A stretch of DNA of 64,000 nt from Blautia sp. (GTDB lineage Bacteria; Bacillota; Clostridia; Lachnospirales; Lachnospiraceae). Of this stretch, positions 25,343 through 39,400 are shown one piece after another. Both the position numbers and the translations under genes were made by a program. Each line of letters begins with the position of its first letter. Positions within the stretch are counted from its first letter, which is position 1. The stretch spans positions 1-64,000 of the forward strand of contig JAUUSJ010000002.1 of assembly GCA_030841965.1 (NCBI GenBank). The letters are read 5' to 3'. The notes beneath the pieces were generated by a model. That model worked only from the letters and a program-made list of their open reading frames with translations. It was not told the DNA's origin and made no database searches.

Positions 25343-26269
25343 ATGAAACAAAAGAATCACTTGAAGACGGCCACTCCGTACCTCTTCATTTTACCATGGA
25401 TTATTGGATTCATCGTGTTTACCATTGGTCCGCTTATATTCTCGTTGATTATGAGCTTTTTTGACTGGCCACTCACATCGGACCCTAGTTTTGTGGGATT
25501 TGGCAATTATATCGAGATGTTTACAAATGATAAGCAGTTTTGGAAATCTCTTGTAATCTCTCTAAAATATGCAGCGATTTTTGTGCCTCTTAATATGATT
25601 ATCGCACTTTTCCTTGCTATGTTGATTACACAGCCAGTAAAGGGAGTCAAGATATTTAGAACGATTTATTATATCCCAACCGTTATTTCTGGTGTTGCTG
25701 TATCTATTTTATGGGGATGGATTTTAAACGGAGATTATGGTGTGCTGAATTATTTATTATCTCTGCTAGGAATTGAGGGACCAAAATGGCTCGTCGACCC
25801 GGCATGGGCGCTCCTCGCCGTTATTATAGCGAGTGCGTTTGGAGTTGGAAGTATGATGCTCATCTTCTATACAGATATTAAAAATATTCCAGTTGATGTA
25901 TATGAGGCTGCGGCTCTCGACGGTGCCAACCCAGCAAGACAGTTTTTTAGTATTACATTACCGATTATTACACCGACGATTTTATTTAACCTGATTACAT
26001 CCATTATCAGTTCTTTCCAACAAGTAACATTGGTAATGCTTTTGACAGGCGGTGGTCCTTTGAAATCTACTTATTTCTATGGATTGATGACATATAATAA
26101 TGCGTTTAAGCATCATAAGCTTGGATACGCCAGTGCAAATGCATGGGTTATGTTCATTATTATACTATGTTTGACTGCGCTTGTATTTCGTTCTTCTTCT
26201 GCGTGGGTATTTTATGAGACAGAAGCAGGTGGAGCCCAGAAGAAGAAGAAAAAAGGAGGTAAGAAATAA
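25343..26269 (+). CDS. Sugar ABC transporter permease (MalF/UgpA-like)
   Basis: A 308-residue permease with six likely membrane segments (YLFILPWIIGFIVFTIGPLIF first) and the EAA loop EAAALDGANPARQFFSITLP. The C-terminus is an unusual lysine-rich tail (AGGAQKKKKKGGKK). Its last base overlaps the next start (TAATG), so the two permeases are translationally coupled. Confidence 0.88.
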   Translation: MKQKNHLKTATPYLFILPWIIGFIVFTIGPLIFSLIMSFFDWPLTSDPSFVGFGNYIEMFTNDKQFWKSLVISLKYAAIFVPLNMIIALFLAMLITQPVKGVKIFRTIYYIPTVISGVAVSILWGWILNGDYGVLNYLLSLLGIEGPKWLVDPAWALLAVIIASAFGVGSMMLIFYTDIKNIPVDVYEAAALDGANPARQFFSITLPIITPTILFNLITSIISSFQQVTLVMLLTGGGPLKSTYFYGLMTYNNAFKHHKLGYASANAWVMFIIILCLTALVFRSSSAWVFYETEAGGAQKKKKKGGKK

Positions 26270-27090
26270 TGAAAATGTCTAAAACATCAAAAGTGGTTAT
26301 TTATTGTCTATTAGTACTCGTAGCAATTTATTTCTTATCTCCGTTCGTATATATGTTATTTACAGCATTTAAGACGGAGGCCGAAGCGATTGCTTATCCA
26401 CCAAAGTTATTTCCAGATAAATGGCTTTGGCAAAACTTTATAGATGCATGGAAGGCACAGCCTTTTGGAACTTATCTTTGGAACTCGATTCTCGTTACAG
26501 TGGGAACGACAGTGGGACAGGTATTATCTTGCTCCCTCGTTGCCTACGGATTTGCGAGATTTGAGTTTAAGGGGAAAAATATTTTATTTATGGTTCTTCT
26601 ATCTACGATGATGATTCCTTGGGATGTTACGATGATTCCACAGTATATGGAATTTAAGATGTTTGGATGGATTAATACATTAAAACCGTTGATTGTTCCC
26701 GCATGGTTTGGCTCTGCGTACTATATCTTTTTGATGCGCCAGTTTTTGATGGGAATTCCAAAAGACTTTGAGGAAGCGGCACGTATTGACGGTGCAAACT
26801 CATTCCAGATTTATTGGCAAATCTTTATGCCGATTTTGAAACCGTCATTAATTCTTGTCGGTGTATTGAATATGATTAGTGTATGGAATGACTATCTTGG
26901 ACCATTGATTTTCTTACAAGATAGAAGTAAGTACACACTTGCATTAGGTCTCGCCTCCTTTAAGGGAGTTCATGAGACGCAGATTATTCCTATGCTTTGT
27001 ATTACAATAATTATGATTATTCCGCCAATTATCGTATTTATCATTGCACAGAAATATATTGTAGAAGGAACAAGTGGTTCGATTAAATAA
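26269..27090 (+). CDS. Sugar ABC transporter permease (MalG-like)
   Basis: A 273-residue permease with six membrane segments and EAA loop EAARIDGANSFQIYWQIFMP. The ribosome site AAAGGAGG is within the lysine-rich end of the previous gene. As in the first operon, no ATPase gene is present. Confidence 0.88.
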   Translation: MKMSKTSKVVIYCLLVLVAIYFLSPFVYMLFTAFKTEAEAIAYPPKLFPDKWLWQNFIDAWKAQPFGTYLWNSILVTVGTTVGQVLSCSLVAYGFARFEFKGKNILFMVLLSTMMIPWDVTMIPQYMEFKMFGWINTLKPLIVPAWFGSAYYIFLMRQFLMGIPKDFEEAARIDGANSFQIYWQIFMPILKPSLILVGVLNMISVWNDYLGPLIFLQDRSKYTLALGLASFKGVHETQIIPMLCITIIMIIPPIIVFIIAQKYIVEGTSGSIK

Positions 27091-27093
27091 TAA

Positions 27094-30105
<3,012 letters not shown>

Positions 30106-30116
30106 AGGAGGATGGT

Positions 30117-32429
30117 ATGATTAGAGATAGGTTTTCAAATAATCTGGAAAAGATATTAAGTGATGATAAATGGATGATTTTGCAGGATAAATATAATCCA
30201 GAAGAGAATTTGAACTACGAAAGTCTTTTCTGTCTGACAAATGGATACGTTGGGACAAGGGGAAGTTACGAGGAGGGGACGATTAAGAGTATTCCTTGTA
30301 CTTATATTAACGGAGTATTTGATAAGTCGGAGACATTTATGAGGGAGCTTGCCAATCTTCCAAACTGGCTTGGTCTTAAGCTGTATGTGGAAAAGGAGTT
30401 AATTGGAATCGAAAATTGCGAGATTTTGGAATTTCAAAGAGTATTGGATATGAGACGAGCCTGCCTTGTGAAGCGTTTTCTTCTTCGAGATAAAAAGGGC
30501 AGAGAGACATTAGTCGAGGGGATTCGCTTTGTGAGCCGTGCGCATATACACCGTATGGCGGTCAAACTATATGTAACTCCGATAAATTATAGCGGAATCA
30601 TAGAAGTTGAGAATATTATTGATGGCTCTGTTATCAATTTTTGCGATGCTCCGAGATTCAAGGTAAAGCATACTTACCTGACAGAAAATAAAAAGCTTGG
30701 CGAGAAGGGCGCCTATCTCGAAGTTGCGACGAGGGATGATAATCTTCATGTCGGAGTTGGAAGTTATCTTGCGGTCGAGAAAAACGGCGAGAATAGGATA
30801 AAAACGACGGATTTCCATGCATTTGGCGAGCAGGCGGTGGAATTTCATGATTTTGATGCTTCGCAAGGAGAGATGACAGAGATTACAAAATATGTCAGCA
30901 TTTATACAGAGCGCGATGTAAAGAGAGAGGATATCTACCATTCGGTTAAGAGGGAGATTGCGGCGTTTGTCGAGCATGGTCTTTGTTCAGAACTTAGAGA
31001 GCATTTTGCTGTATATGAAAAATTATGGCAGGAGGCAGATATTCAGATTGAGGGAGATTTTGATTTGGACCGTGCGGTTCGTTTTAATCTCTTCCATCTG
31101 ATGAGCACGGGAAATGAGTCTGACGATAGGGTAAATATCGGGGCAAAACTTCTCCACGGAGAGGAGTACGGAGGTCATGCATTTTGGGATACAGAATTAT
31201 TTATGCTTCCGTTTTTCGCCTATGTATTCCCAGAGACAGCGAAGAATCTGGAGGGCTATCGCTACCGTATGTTAGGGGCGGCGAGAGAGAATGCGAAGAA
31301 AAACGGTTTTTTGGGAGCCCAGTATCCTTGGGAGTCCGCGGATGATGGAACGGAGCAATGCCCAGACTGGACGATTGAGCCAGATGGGACATGCTATCGC
31401 TGTTATGTGGCGGTCTATGAGCATCATGTGACGGCTGCGGTTGCCTACGGCATATATAATTATGTAAAGATTACAAAAGATATGGATTTCCTCTTGGAGA
31501 AGGGAGCTGAAATTCTAATCGAGACAGCGAGATTTTGGGTGAGCAGATGTCAGTATATGCCAAAAAAAGACCGATATGAGATTCATCAGGTGACAGGACC
31601 AGATGAGTGGCATGAGCCAGTGGATAATAATGTCTATACGAATTATTTGGCGAGATGGAATTTGCGCTATGTTCTCTCATTAATAGAGATGTTAAAAAAA
31701 GAGCATGAAGGAGAGTATCAAGCTCTCGCAAGGAAGATTGGTCTTACAAAGGAGGAAATCGCAAACTGGGATATCGTTCAGAGTAAAATTTATCTTCCAA
31801 AAAAAGAGGGAACCCAGCTTTTAGAGCAGTTTGAGGGATATTTTGATTTGGAAGAGGTGACGATTGAGCAGTATGATGAAAATGACTGGCCGATAAAGCC
31901 TGAGATTTTAAATCATATGCCAAAATCAAAAACGCAGATTATTAAGCAGGCAGATATTGTCATGCTCCTCCATCTGTTGGGAGAAGAGTTTGACGAGGAG
32001 ACGATAAAACTAAACTATAGTTATTATGAGAAACGTACGCTTCACGGCTCTTCCTTAAGTCCGAGTATTTATTCTATTATGGGACTTCAAGTGGGGGATG
32101 ATAAGAAGGCATACCGCTATTTAAGAAGAGCGGCGTTTCTTGACCTTTTGAATCTTCAGAAAAATACACGAGAGGGAATTCACGCGGCAAATGCCGGCGG
32201 TGTATGGCAGGTAATTGTATTTGGCTTTGCGGGATTATCTATCGATGAGAATGGAATCTTATGTATCCACCCAAATATGCCAAGGCAATGGAAGGGATTG
32301 AAGTTTCGGATTCACTATCTAAATTCCTGGCTGGAGATTTCTATTTCCCCAGATAATGAGGTGAGTATCAAAGTATTAGAGGGAGAAGGTTTGCAGGTAA
32401 AAATAAACGGAAAACAAACGAGAGTATAG
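30117..32429 (+). CDS. GH65 alpha-glucoside phosphorylase
   Basis: A 770-residue family 65 protein (maltose, trehalose, kojibiose and nigerose phosphorylases). Domains: N-terminal beta-sandwich (LFCLTNGYVGTRGSYEEG near residue 40), linker, (alpha/alpha)6 barrel with AFWDTELFMLPFF and GPDEWHEPVDNNVYTN, where Glu497 is the general acid, and a small C-terminal beta domain. Phosphorolysis yields beta-glucose 1-phosphate, and a beta-phosphoglucomutase lies two genes downstream, which fits. The HGSSLSPSIY loop is the phosphate-binding type, so phosphorylase rather than hydrolase is likely. The ATG at 30117 follows GAGGAGG. Linkage specificity cannot be decided. Confidence 0.88.
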   Translation: MIRDRFSNNLEKILSDDKWMILQDKYNPEENLNYESLFCLTNGYVGTRGSYEEGTIKSIPCTYINGVFDKSETFMRELANLPNWLGLKLYVEKELIGIENCEILEFQRVLDMRRACLVKRFLLRDKKGRETLVEGIRFVSRAHIHRMAVKLYVTPINYSGIIEVENIIDGSVINFCDAPRFKVKHTYLTENKKLGEKGAYLEVATRDDNLHVGVGSYLAVEKNGENRIKTTDFHAFGEQAVEFHDFDASQGEMTEITKYVSIYTERDVKREDIYHSVKREIAAFVEHGLCSELREHFAVYEKLWQEADIQIEGDFDLDRAVRFNLFHLMSTGNESDDRVNIGAKLLHGEEYGGHAFWDTELFMLPFFAYVFPETAKNLEGYRYRMLGAARENAKKNGFLGAQYPWESADDGTEQCPDWTIEPDGTCYRCYVAVYEHHVTAAVAYGIYNYVKITKDMDFLLEKGAEILIETARFWVSRCQYMPKKDRYEIHQVTGPDEWHEPVDNNVYTNYLARWNLRYVLSLIEMLKKEHEGEYQALARKIGLTKEEIANWDIVQSKIYLPKKEGTQLLEQFEGYFDLEEVTIEQYDENDWPIKPEILNHMPKSKTQIIKQADIVMLLHLLGEEFDEETIKLNYSYYEKRTLHGSSLSPSIYSIMGLQVGDDKKAYRYLRRAAFLDLLNLQKNTREGIHAANAGGVWQVIVFGFAGLSIDENGILCIHPNMPRQWKGLKFRIHYLNSWLEISISPDNEVSIKVLEGEGLQVKINGKQTRV

Positions 32430-32441
32430 GAGGAACGAGGG

Positions 32442-33326
32442 ATGAAGAGATATCTGGCAATCGCTGGGTTAATTCTGGTAACGATTATATGGGGCGGAGG
32501 CTTTGTCGCAAGTGATATGGCGCTTGAGAGCCTTCTTCCATTTCAAATTATGGCGATACGCTTCTTTTTGGCGACGGTATTGATGGGTGGCATCAGTATA
32601 AGAGAATTAAGAGGGATGAAAAAGGAAGAGATAAGAGCTGGGATTTTAATGGGAATTGCTCTGTTTGCAGGATTTGCGCTTCAGATTATCGGGCTTCAAT
32701 ATACAACGCCTTCTAAAAATGCGTTTTTGACAGCCCTAAATGTTGTGATGGTTCCGTTTATTGCTTTTATCATTTGCAAGAAAAAAATAGGAGCGAAGGG
32801 AATTATCGGCGCAGTTATGGCGATTGTCGGTGTCGGAATTCTCTCCTTGGAGAAGGATTTGACACTCGGGCTTGGAGACGGTTTGACTCTGCTTTGTGCG
32901 GTGGGATTTGCTTTTCAGATATTTTTCACGAGTGAGTTTGTGAAAAAATATCGTGCGGTTATCCTAAACTTTGTCCAGATGTGTACGGCATTTCTTCTCT
33001 CCTTGATTAGCCTTTTTGCTTTTGGGGAGCTTGAATTTGTCGCCACGACAAAGGGTTGGCTCAGTGTCTTATATTTGGGTGTTGTGAGCACGACCATCTG
33101 CTATTTATTGCAGACTGCATGTCAGCGCTATGTGGATGAGACAAAGGCGGCGATTATCTTATCGATGGAATCTGTATTTGGAACTTTGTTTTCTATTTTA
33201 ATTCTTGGAGAAGTGATTACAGTGCGAATGGTGATAGGCTGCGTCATTATTTTGACGGCAGTTATTATTTCAAATCTTGCAGATGTACAGCAAGAGACCA
33301 ATAAAGAGGAGAAGGAAATAGGATGA
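32442..33326 (+). CDS. EamA/DMT-family transporter
   Basis: A 294-residue membrane protein with ten likely segments in two EamA halves (LILVTIIWGGGFVASDMALESLLPFQIMAIRFF at the start; TTICYLLQTACQRYVDETKAAIILSMESVFG in the second half). DMT proteins move amino acids, nucleosides or other metabolites, often outward. Its place in a sugar operon suggests import or export of an aglycone or by-product. Its stop overlaps the next gene's start (ATGA). Confidence 0.85.
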   Translation: MKRYLAIAGLILVTIIWGGGFVASDMALESLLPFQIMAIRFFLATVLMGGISIRELRGMKKEEIRAGILMGIALFAGFALQIIGLQYTTPSKNAFLTALNVVMVPFIAFIICKKKIGAKGIIGAVMAIVGVGILSLEKDLTLGLGDGLTLLCAVGFAFQIFFTSEFVKKYRAVILNFVQMCTAFLLSLISLFAFGELEFVATTKGWLSVLYLGVVSTTICYLLQTACQRYVDETKAAIILSMESVFGTLFSILILGEVITVRMVIGCVIILTAVIISNLADVQQETNKEEKEIG

Positions 33327-33976
33327 AATATCGAGCAATTATTTTTGATTTGGACGGAGTTATCTGTCACACAGATAAATATCATTATGAGGCGTGGAAG
33401 AAGATTGCAGATGAGCTTGGCATTTATTTTGACGAGGAAATCAATCATCGCCTCCGCGGGGTGAGTCGGATGGAGAGCTTTGAGATTATTTTGGAGCGCT
33501 ATGATAAGAAGATGAGTCAGGAGGAAAAGCTTTTCTATATAACGAAGAAAAATGAAATATATAAAGAGCTTTTGAAAAATATGAGCCCAGCGGATTTATC
33601 AAGAGAGGTAAAGGATACGCTGGATAAGCTAAGAGAGAGAGGAGTAAAGCTCGCAATCGGTTCTTCGAGTAAGAATGCGAAGTTTATCCTTCATCAGCTT
33701 GGAATTGGAGAATTTTTCGATGCGATATCGGACGGCAATGATATTACGAAATCTAAGCCAGACCCGGAAGTGTTTTTAAAAGCGGCAGAGTATATGGGGG
33801 AAGATGCGAAGGATTGTCTCGTCGTGGAGGATGCGAAGGCTGGGTTGGAGGCTGCGATTGCTGGCGGGATGGATTGCGCCGCCATCGGAGACGCCATAAA
33901 AACGAATCTTGCGACTTTTTGTTTAACGTCGTTTTGTGATTTGCTCAGAGTGGAAGAAGATGGAAAAAACGAGTAG
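33323..33976 (+). CDS. pgmB: Beta-phosphoglucomutase
   Basis: A 217-residue HAD-family mutase that turns beta-glucose 1-phosphate into glucose 6-phosphate. Motif I FDLDGVICHTD has nucleophile Asp9 and acid/base Asp11. The cap shows HYEAWKKIADELGI and LRGVSRMESFEIIL, the beta-PGM pattern. Motif II GSSSKNAKFIL, then KSKPDPEVFL and VVEDAKAGLEAAIAGGM for motifs III-IV. Together with the GH65 phosphorylase it forms a phosphorolytic route that saves ATP. Confidence 0.92.
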   Translation: MKYRAIIFDLDGVICHTDKYHYEAWKKIADELGIYFDEEINHRLRGVSRMESFEIILERYDKKMSQEEKLFYITKKNEIYKELLKNMSPADLSREVKDTLDKLRERGVKLAIGSSSKNAKFILHQLGIGEFFDAISDGNDITKSKPDPEVFLKAAEYMGEDAKDCLVVEDAKAGLEAAIAGGMDCAAIGDAIKTNLATFCLTSFCDLLRVEEDGKNE

Positions 33977-34115
33977 TTCTGCTTGCGCAAGAGAAATCGT
34001 TGTGTTAAAATAAACTCGCATGTCTGATAGCATGGACAGCGACAAAGAAAAGCGGATTGCTTTTCATGAGTATGATAGTCGTACTTGAATTTTAGATTGG
34101 AGGAAGGTAAGAAAA

Positions 34116-35114
34116 GTGGCAACGATTAGAGAAATTGCGGAGTTAGCAGAAGTTTCTGTCGCAACGGTTTCAAGAGTATTGAATTACGACGAGACATTAA
34201 ATGTACAAGATGAGACGAGAAAGAGAGTGTTTGAGGCGGCAGACCAGCTTGATTATAGAAAGAAAGAATCAAAGAAACGAAAAAGAAAGTTAAAATTGGG
34301 AGTGCTCTGTTCTTATTCGCAGGAGGAGGAGCTAGAAGATACATTTTATCTGACGGTGCGTGTTGCCATTGAGAAGAAAATCGAGGAAGAAGGATATAAG
34401 AAGTTTCAAGTTCCGATAGAGGCGGAGCCAGAGGATGTGTACGCCTTAGATGGCATTATATGCCTTGGAACATTTAGTCACTCGATGATAGAACGGATTG
34501 AAAACTTCCAAAAGCCGATTATTCTGGTCGATGCGCAGGCAAACTGGGATAATTGGGATTCGATTATTACAGATACTCGTCGCTCTGTTCTTGCGGTGAT
34601 GGAGTATTTATGGGAGATGGGACATAGAAAGATTGCTTTTATCGGCGGCTTGGAGACGGACTCGGATGGAAATGAAGTGAAGGATTATAGACTTTCTGGC
34701 TATATTCGATTTATGGAGGGAAAGGGCTGTTTCTCCAAGGAGTATGTGAAGTTAGGTTCCTATAAGGCAAGGGATGGCTATTGTCTCGGGCTTGAGCTTT
34801 TAAGTGGACAGATGGATAGACCGACAGCGATATTAACTGCGAATGATTCGATAGCGGTCGGATGCTATCGGGCGATTCAAGAGAGTGGTCTTCAAGTTCC
34901 AAAAGATGTAAGCGTTGTCGGGTTTAACGATATTTCTATGGCGAAATACCTCGTTCCTCCTCTTACGACAGTGCATATTCATATGAATTTTATGGGACAA
35001 CAGGCGGTAGCTCTTCTCGCAGAGAGAATTAATACAGGAAGAGAGATTAGTATGCATGTCTCGGTTCCTGCGAGGCTTGTAATTCGAGAGAGCGTATCCC
35101 AAATTGAAAATTAG
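34116..35114 (+). CDS. LacI-family transcriptional regulator
   Basis: A 332-residue regulator. Residues 1-50 are the LacI helix-turn-helix and hinge (TIREIAELAEVSVATVSRVLN). The rest is a periplasmic-binding-protein-like sensor ending TTVHIHMNFMGQQAVALLAERI. The N-terminal shape resembles GalR/EbgR types. Start is GTG at 34116 after GGAGGAAGG. It is the obvious candidate for binding the dyads at 23885 and 24021-24051. A 139-bp gap before it shows no other gene. Confidence 0.88.
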   Translation: MATIREIAELAEVSVATVSRVLNYDETLNVQDETRKRVFEAADQLDYRKKESKKRKRKLKLGVLCSYSQEEELEDTFYLTVRVAIEKKIEEEGYKKFQVPIEAEPEDVYALDGIICLGTFSHSMIERIENFQKPIILVDAQANWDNWDSIITDTRRSVLAVMEYLWEMGHRKIAFIGGLETDSDGNEVKDYRLSGYIRFMEGKGCFSKEYVKLGSYKARDGYCLGLELLSGQMDRPTAILTANDSIAVGCYRAIQESGLQVPKDVSVVGFNDISMAKYLVPPLTTVHIHMNFMGQQAVALLAERINTGREISMHVSVPARLVIRESVSQIEN

Positions 35115-35131
35115 AATTAGAGGTAGATTAG

Positions 35132-36145
35132 ATGGACAGAATTTTTTTGCACAATATTTTAAGTCAGATTTCAGTGTCAGGGTATGAAGAACCAGTTCAG
35201 GAAGTTGTAAAAGAATATATGAGCATAGTTGCAGATAAGATAAAAACAGACGAGATGGGAAATGTTGTTTGTATCGCAAATCCTGAGAGTCCAGTTAAGA
35301 TTATGCTATCTGCACATGCGGATGAGATTGGATTAATGGTCACAAGAATTACAGAAGATGGAAGGATTCAGGCGATTGAGAGAGGCGGTATTATACCAGA
35401 GACCTATCCAGGACAGCGGGTGCAAATTTGCACAGAGAATGGAGTGATATACGGTGTGGTGGAAGGATATAGAAAGCTCTTTCAAAAAGAGGGATTAAAG
35501 GCGAGTGATTTTTTGATTGATATCGGTGCCTCCACAAAAGAAGAAGCGCAAAAATATGTCTCCCCAGGGAATCCAATCGTGTTGGACTCTGCGATAAGAG
35601 AGCTTATAAATGACCGAATCACTGCCCGTGCCTTGGACGATAGAATCGGTGTATTTATTATAATGGAGGCGCTAAAACGCGCAAAGGAGAAAGGATGTAA
35701 GGCGGGTGTGTACGCGGCTGCCACGGTCGGCGAGGAGACGACAAAAACAGGCGCGTATTGGACGAGCACTAGAATTAACCCTTCGCTTGCAATCGTGGTA
35801 GATGTAACATACTGCAGTGATTGCAGTGGTATGAATCCAGCTGAGATGGGAGATGTCGTGCTTGGAGGCGGTCCTGTTTTATGTAATAGCCCGATTGTCG
35901 CCAAAAAGCTCAATCAGAAGATGGAAGAATGCGCTGCAAAGATTGGTATTAAAACGCAGCGAGAGGCAGCAAGTCGCTTAAGCTATACAGACGGTGATCA
36001 GATACATTTTTCAAATCAAGGAGTGCCAATTGTGCTTGTCTCTATCCCACTTCGCTATATGCATGCGCCAGGTGAGGTGGCGGATATGAGAGATGTGGAA
36101 GGGTGTATCGAATTGCTTGCGGAGTTTTTGGTGGATTTTATGTGA
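35132..36145 (+). CDS. M42-family metallo-aminopeptidase
   Basis: A 337-residue dodecameric-type aminopeptidase (PepA/FrvX/YsdC family). Metal and catalytic residues are visible: His62 and Asp64 in SAHADEIG, Asp169/170 in ARALDDRIG, Glu201-Glu202 in VGEETTKTG, and the final His in RYMHAPGEVA. It cleaves N-terminal residues from short peptides in the cytoplasm. It follows the LacI gene by 17 bp and is probably in the same transcript, an odd partner for a sugar operon unless the substrate is a glycopeptide. Some family members act on sugars' amide or cellulose contexts (FrvX-type), so the role is open. Confidence 0.87.
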   Translation: MDRIFLHNILSQISVSGYEEPVQEVVKEYMSIVADKIKTDEMGNVVCIANPESPVKIMLSAHADEIGLMVTRITEDGRIQAIERGGIIPETYPGQRVQICTENGVIYGVVEGYRKLFQKEGLKASDFLIDIGASTKEEAQKYVSPGNPIVLDSAIRELINDRITARALDDRIGVFIIMEALKRAKEKGCKAGVYAAATVGEETTKTGAYWTSTRINPSLAIVVDVTYCSDCSGMNPAEMGDVVLGGGPVLCNSPIVAKKLNQKMEECAAKIGIKTQREAASRLSYTDGDQIHFSNQGVPIVLVSIPLRYMHAPGEVADMRDVEGCIELLAEFLVDFM

Positions 36146-36236
36146 AGAAATCGCTTTATTCGTTCAAATAGAATAGAAAAAATATTTGTTATCAATTACC
36201 ATTCATGCCAAAAATTAACCGTTTGTGCCAAATGAC

Positions 36237-36325
36237 TTGAAAAGTACTTGACAAGATGTTAAACTATAAAAATCCAGAATGTTTCTAAGATTCTAAGAAT
36301 GAAAAGGGAAATATTCTGGATTTTT
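36237..36325 (+). promoter_or_regulatory. Weak promoter plus terminator-like leader hairpin
   Basis: TTGAAA (36237) and TAAACT (36260) at 17-bp spacing would start transcription close to AAAAATCCAGAAT (36268-36280), which pairs perfectly with ATTCTGGATTTTT (36313-36325). The hairpin has a T-run and a 32-nt loop. It may end the upstream operon or act as an attenuator for the surface-protein gene. Confidence 0.45.
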
Positions 36326-36421
36326 GATTTTAGGAATGATTGTCTAGTTTGGCAGAGAGACTGTTGGACTGAGACTATGAATGATACAGTATTTTTATAT
36401 AAAAAGAGGAGGAAAGAGAAA

Positions 36422-39400
36422 ATGAAGGATATAAAAAAGAGGTTGTCTACTATTTTGTCGGTACTATTGAGTTTGGTTTTAGTTTTGAATTTAGGAGTAG
36501 GAGTAAGTGCGGATGAGAAAGATATGCGGACGGTTACGATCGAGGAGACGGCAGGAGAAAACGGATTACAAGGAGAAGAAGGAGAGAATATTCAAGCAAT
36601 GGACCAGATTGCTGCGGGAGAAACTGTTGCTACTGTTACAACTTCGGATGGTAATATAATTGGCAATTATGAGAATCTCCAATCGGCAGTAGACGCAGCG
36701 ATGAATGCGGAAAGTTCGACCGTGACAATACTTTCCAATATTACTCTTGAAACAGGGCTTAATATCACAGATGGAAATTTTTGTATTGACCTTGCTGGCA
36801 AGAAAATTGATTGTGGCGATGAGAGCACGATTACCGTAAATGGTGGAAATATAGTATTACAAAGCTCTTCAAGTGAAGGCGGTATGGTGGAAAATACATC
36901 ACTTAAAACTTTTGGAAGTGGGGTTAAGTTAAACGGTGGACAAGTTACGATTGAAGGTGGTACATATTTAGCTAGATATGGAATTATAGTAAACGGAGGA
37001 GAACTTATAGTACACGACGGTTTTTTTAATGGTTATAGTTATCCGATAGCAAACTACGGAGGAACTGTTGTGATAGAGGGTGGCACGCTAAATGGAAGTG
37101 GAGGATGGGCGGCATTTTGTGTGGGCTCAAATTCGGTTAATACTACTATAATAAGAAATGGTGCATTTATTCCGGCAGTTTCTGAGGGAAATGAAATTGT
37201 AATTGATTATAGAGGTAGTTCACTGGATTTATCGCAATGTCAGGTGCTGACAAGTCTTAAATTTACGAATAGAGGTGCGATTACTACGGAGGTAACGAAA
37301 ATTATATTACCAGAAGAATATGTTTTGGTGGCGCCAAATGGTGAGATAGTGACACAAAGTTTACAATCAAATAATTTTGGGGGACGTACAGTTTCTGTGG
37401 GATTAAAATCGGAGGTTGCTGAGTATACGGTTTATTTTGATGCCAATGGCGGCAGTGGAACGATGGCACCAGTGGAGCATATTTTGAGAGATTATACACT
37501 TCCAGAATGTAGTTTTGACCCACCAGAGGGAAAGGCGTTTCAATCGTGGAACGTAAATGGTAAGGAATATGCTCCTGGAACAGAGATTGCAGTGAAAGAA
37601 GATACGACAGTGTTTGCAACATGGTATAATATTGCTGCCACCGTTACAGCAGAAGATGGAAGTCTGGTGGGTTATTACGATAATATAGAATCGGCAATTG
37701 CGGCAGCAAGTCAAAATGATAACTCTACGCTGAAACTAATGACGGATATGGAATGTGATAATATATATTTGAATGGTGGTACTTATACGATTGACCTGAA
37801 TGGGAAAAATATAATATATAAGACTACTTGCTTTCGTATAGAAAATGATTCTAATATTACATTTGAGGATACTTCGGGAGGAAATGGAACAGTCACCAAT
37901 AATAATGGATATAAAGTGAGGTTTGCATTTCAGGTAAGTGGGACAAGTAAACTTACGATAAAAGGTGGAACTTATATTGGTGGACAAGCAGCGATATGTT
38001 CTTATTCTAACGTAGTGATAGAGGGAGGAAATTTTAGCGTTACAAAAGATAATCAAAGTGTCATTCTGAATTACGGTGATGGCAGTACTACTATAAATCA
38101 AGGCTTTTTTAATGGAAAAAATGCATATTATGCAATAAGTAATACTGGCTCACTTTACTTAAACGGCGGGAATATAATAAATGGAAAATCTGGAACGATT
38201 GAATATTATGGAGGCAAGATTGATTTATCTCAAAATAGTGATCCAGTAGGGATTGTAGTTAATAATAGGAGTGGCTCTGCTATTATAGTATCATCTGTTA
38301 TTTTATTGCCTGAAGGATATTACCTTGTGGATAAAAACAATATTCAAGTGGAAGAAATTGTAGAATCTGGCGAAAAAGTTACTGTGTCGAGTAGTAGATA
38401 TTTCAAAATAACCTTTGAGCCGAACGGTGGTAGTGGTCAGATGGGGGCAAAAGCAGTAGAAGCTGGGGAATACACGCTTCCCGAATGTGATTTTAATGCG
38501 CCAGAGGGTACGGTGTTTAAATCATGGGAGATTGATGGAGTAGAGTATCAACCTGGAGAGAAATATACTATTACAAAGAGTACGACAGTTACGGCGGTTT
38601 GGAAAAATCTGTCGTATACAGTGAATTTTTATCAAGATGAGAGTCAGGAAGCTGAGAGCAAGACTATAACAGTCCCTTATGGTGACTATACGTTGCCAGA
38701 ATGTAGCTTTGATGTGCCGGAAGGCAAGGTGTTTAAAGCGTGGAAAATCGATGGAAAAGAATATGTAGCTGGAGAGGTATATAAGATTACAGATTCCAAA
38801 GAAATTGTGGCAGTCTGGGAAAGTTTGTCTTATACGGTGCGTTTTTTTGCAGGCGGAGGCAGTGGAACAATGGAAAATGAGACAGTTCCTTATGGTGACT
38901 ATATACTTCCAGAATGCGGATTTACAGCTCCAGAAGGGCAGATGTTTAAGGCATGGCTTATTAATAATCAAGAGTATGTAGCTGGAGAGGTATATAAGAT
39001 TACAGGGGATACGCTTATTATGCCAGTCTGGAAGACGAGAACTTTTACGGTGAGTTTTGACGCGGGCGGAGGCAGCGGTCAGATGAATGATGTGAATGAT
39101 ATTATCTCTTATTATACATTTCCTGCTTGTATGTTTACGGCACCAGATGGTATGCAGTTTCGGGCATGGAAGATTGGGGAAGAAGAGCAGGCGCCTGGAT
39201 ATAGATTAAGACTTACAGATGATATCAAACTTACAGCAGTTTGGGAGGAGATTCCACAAAATCCTGTCGCATCGGTCACTCCGCCTAAGGGAGCTACGAT
39301 TCTCTTTGAAGATTTGCAGGAGGCTTTTGACTATGCGATGAATGAAGCCAATACTGGCTCAACCATTCGTCTGCTCTCTGATATAGAACTTTCAAAATCG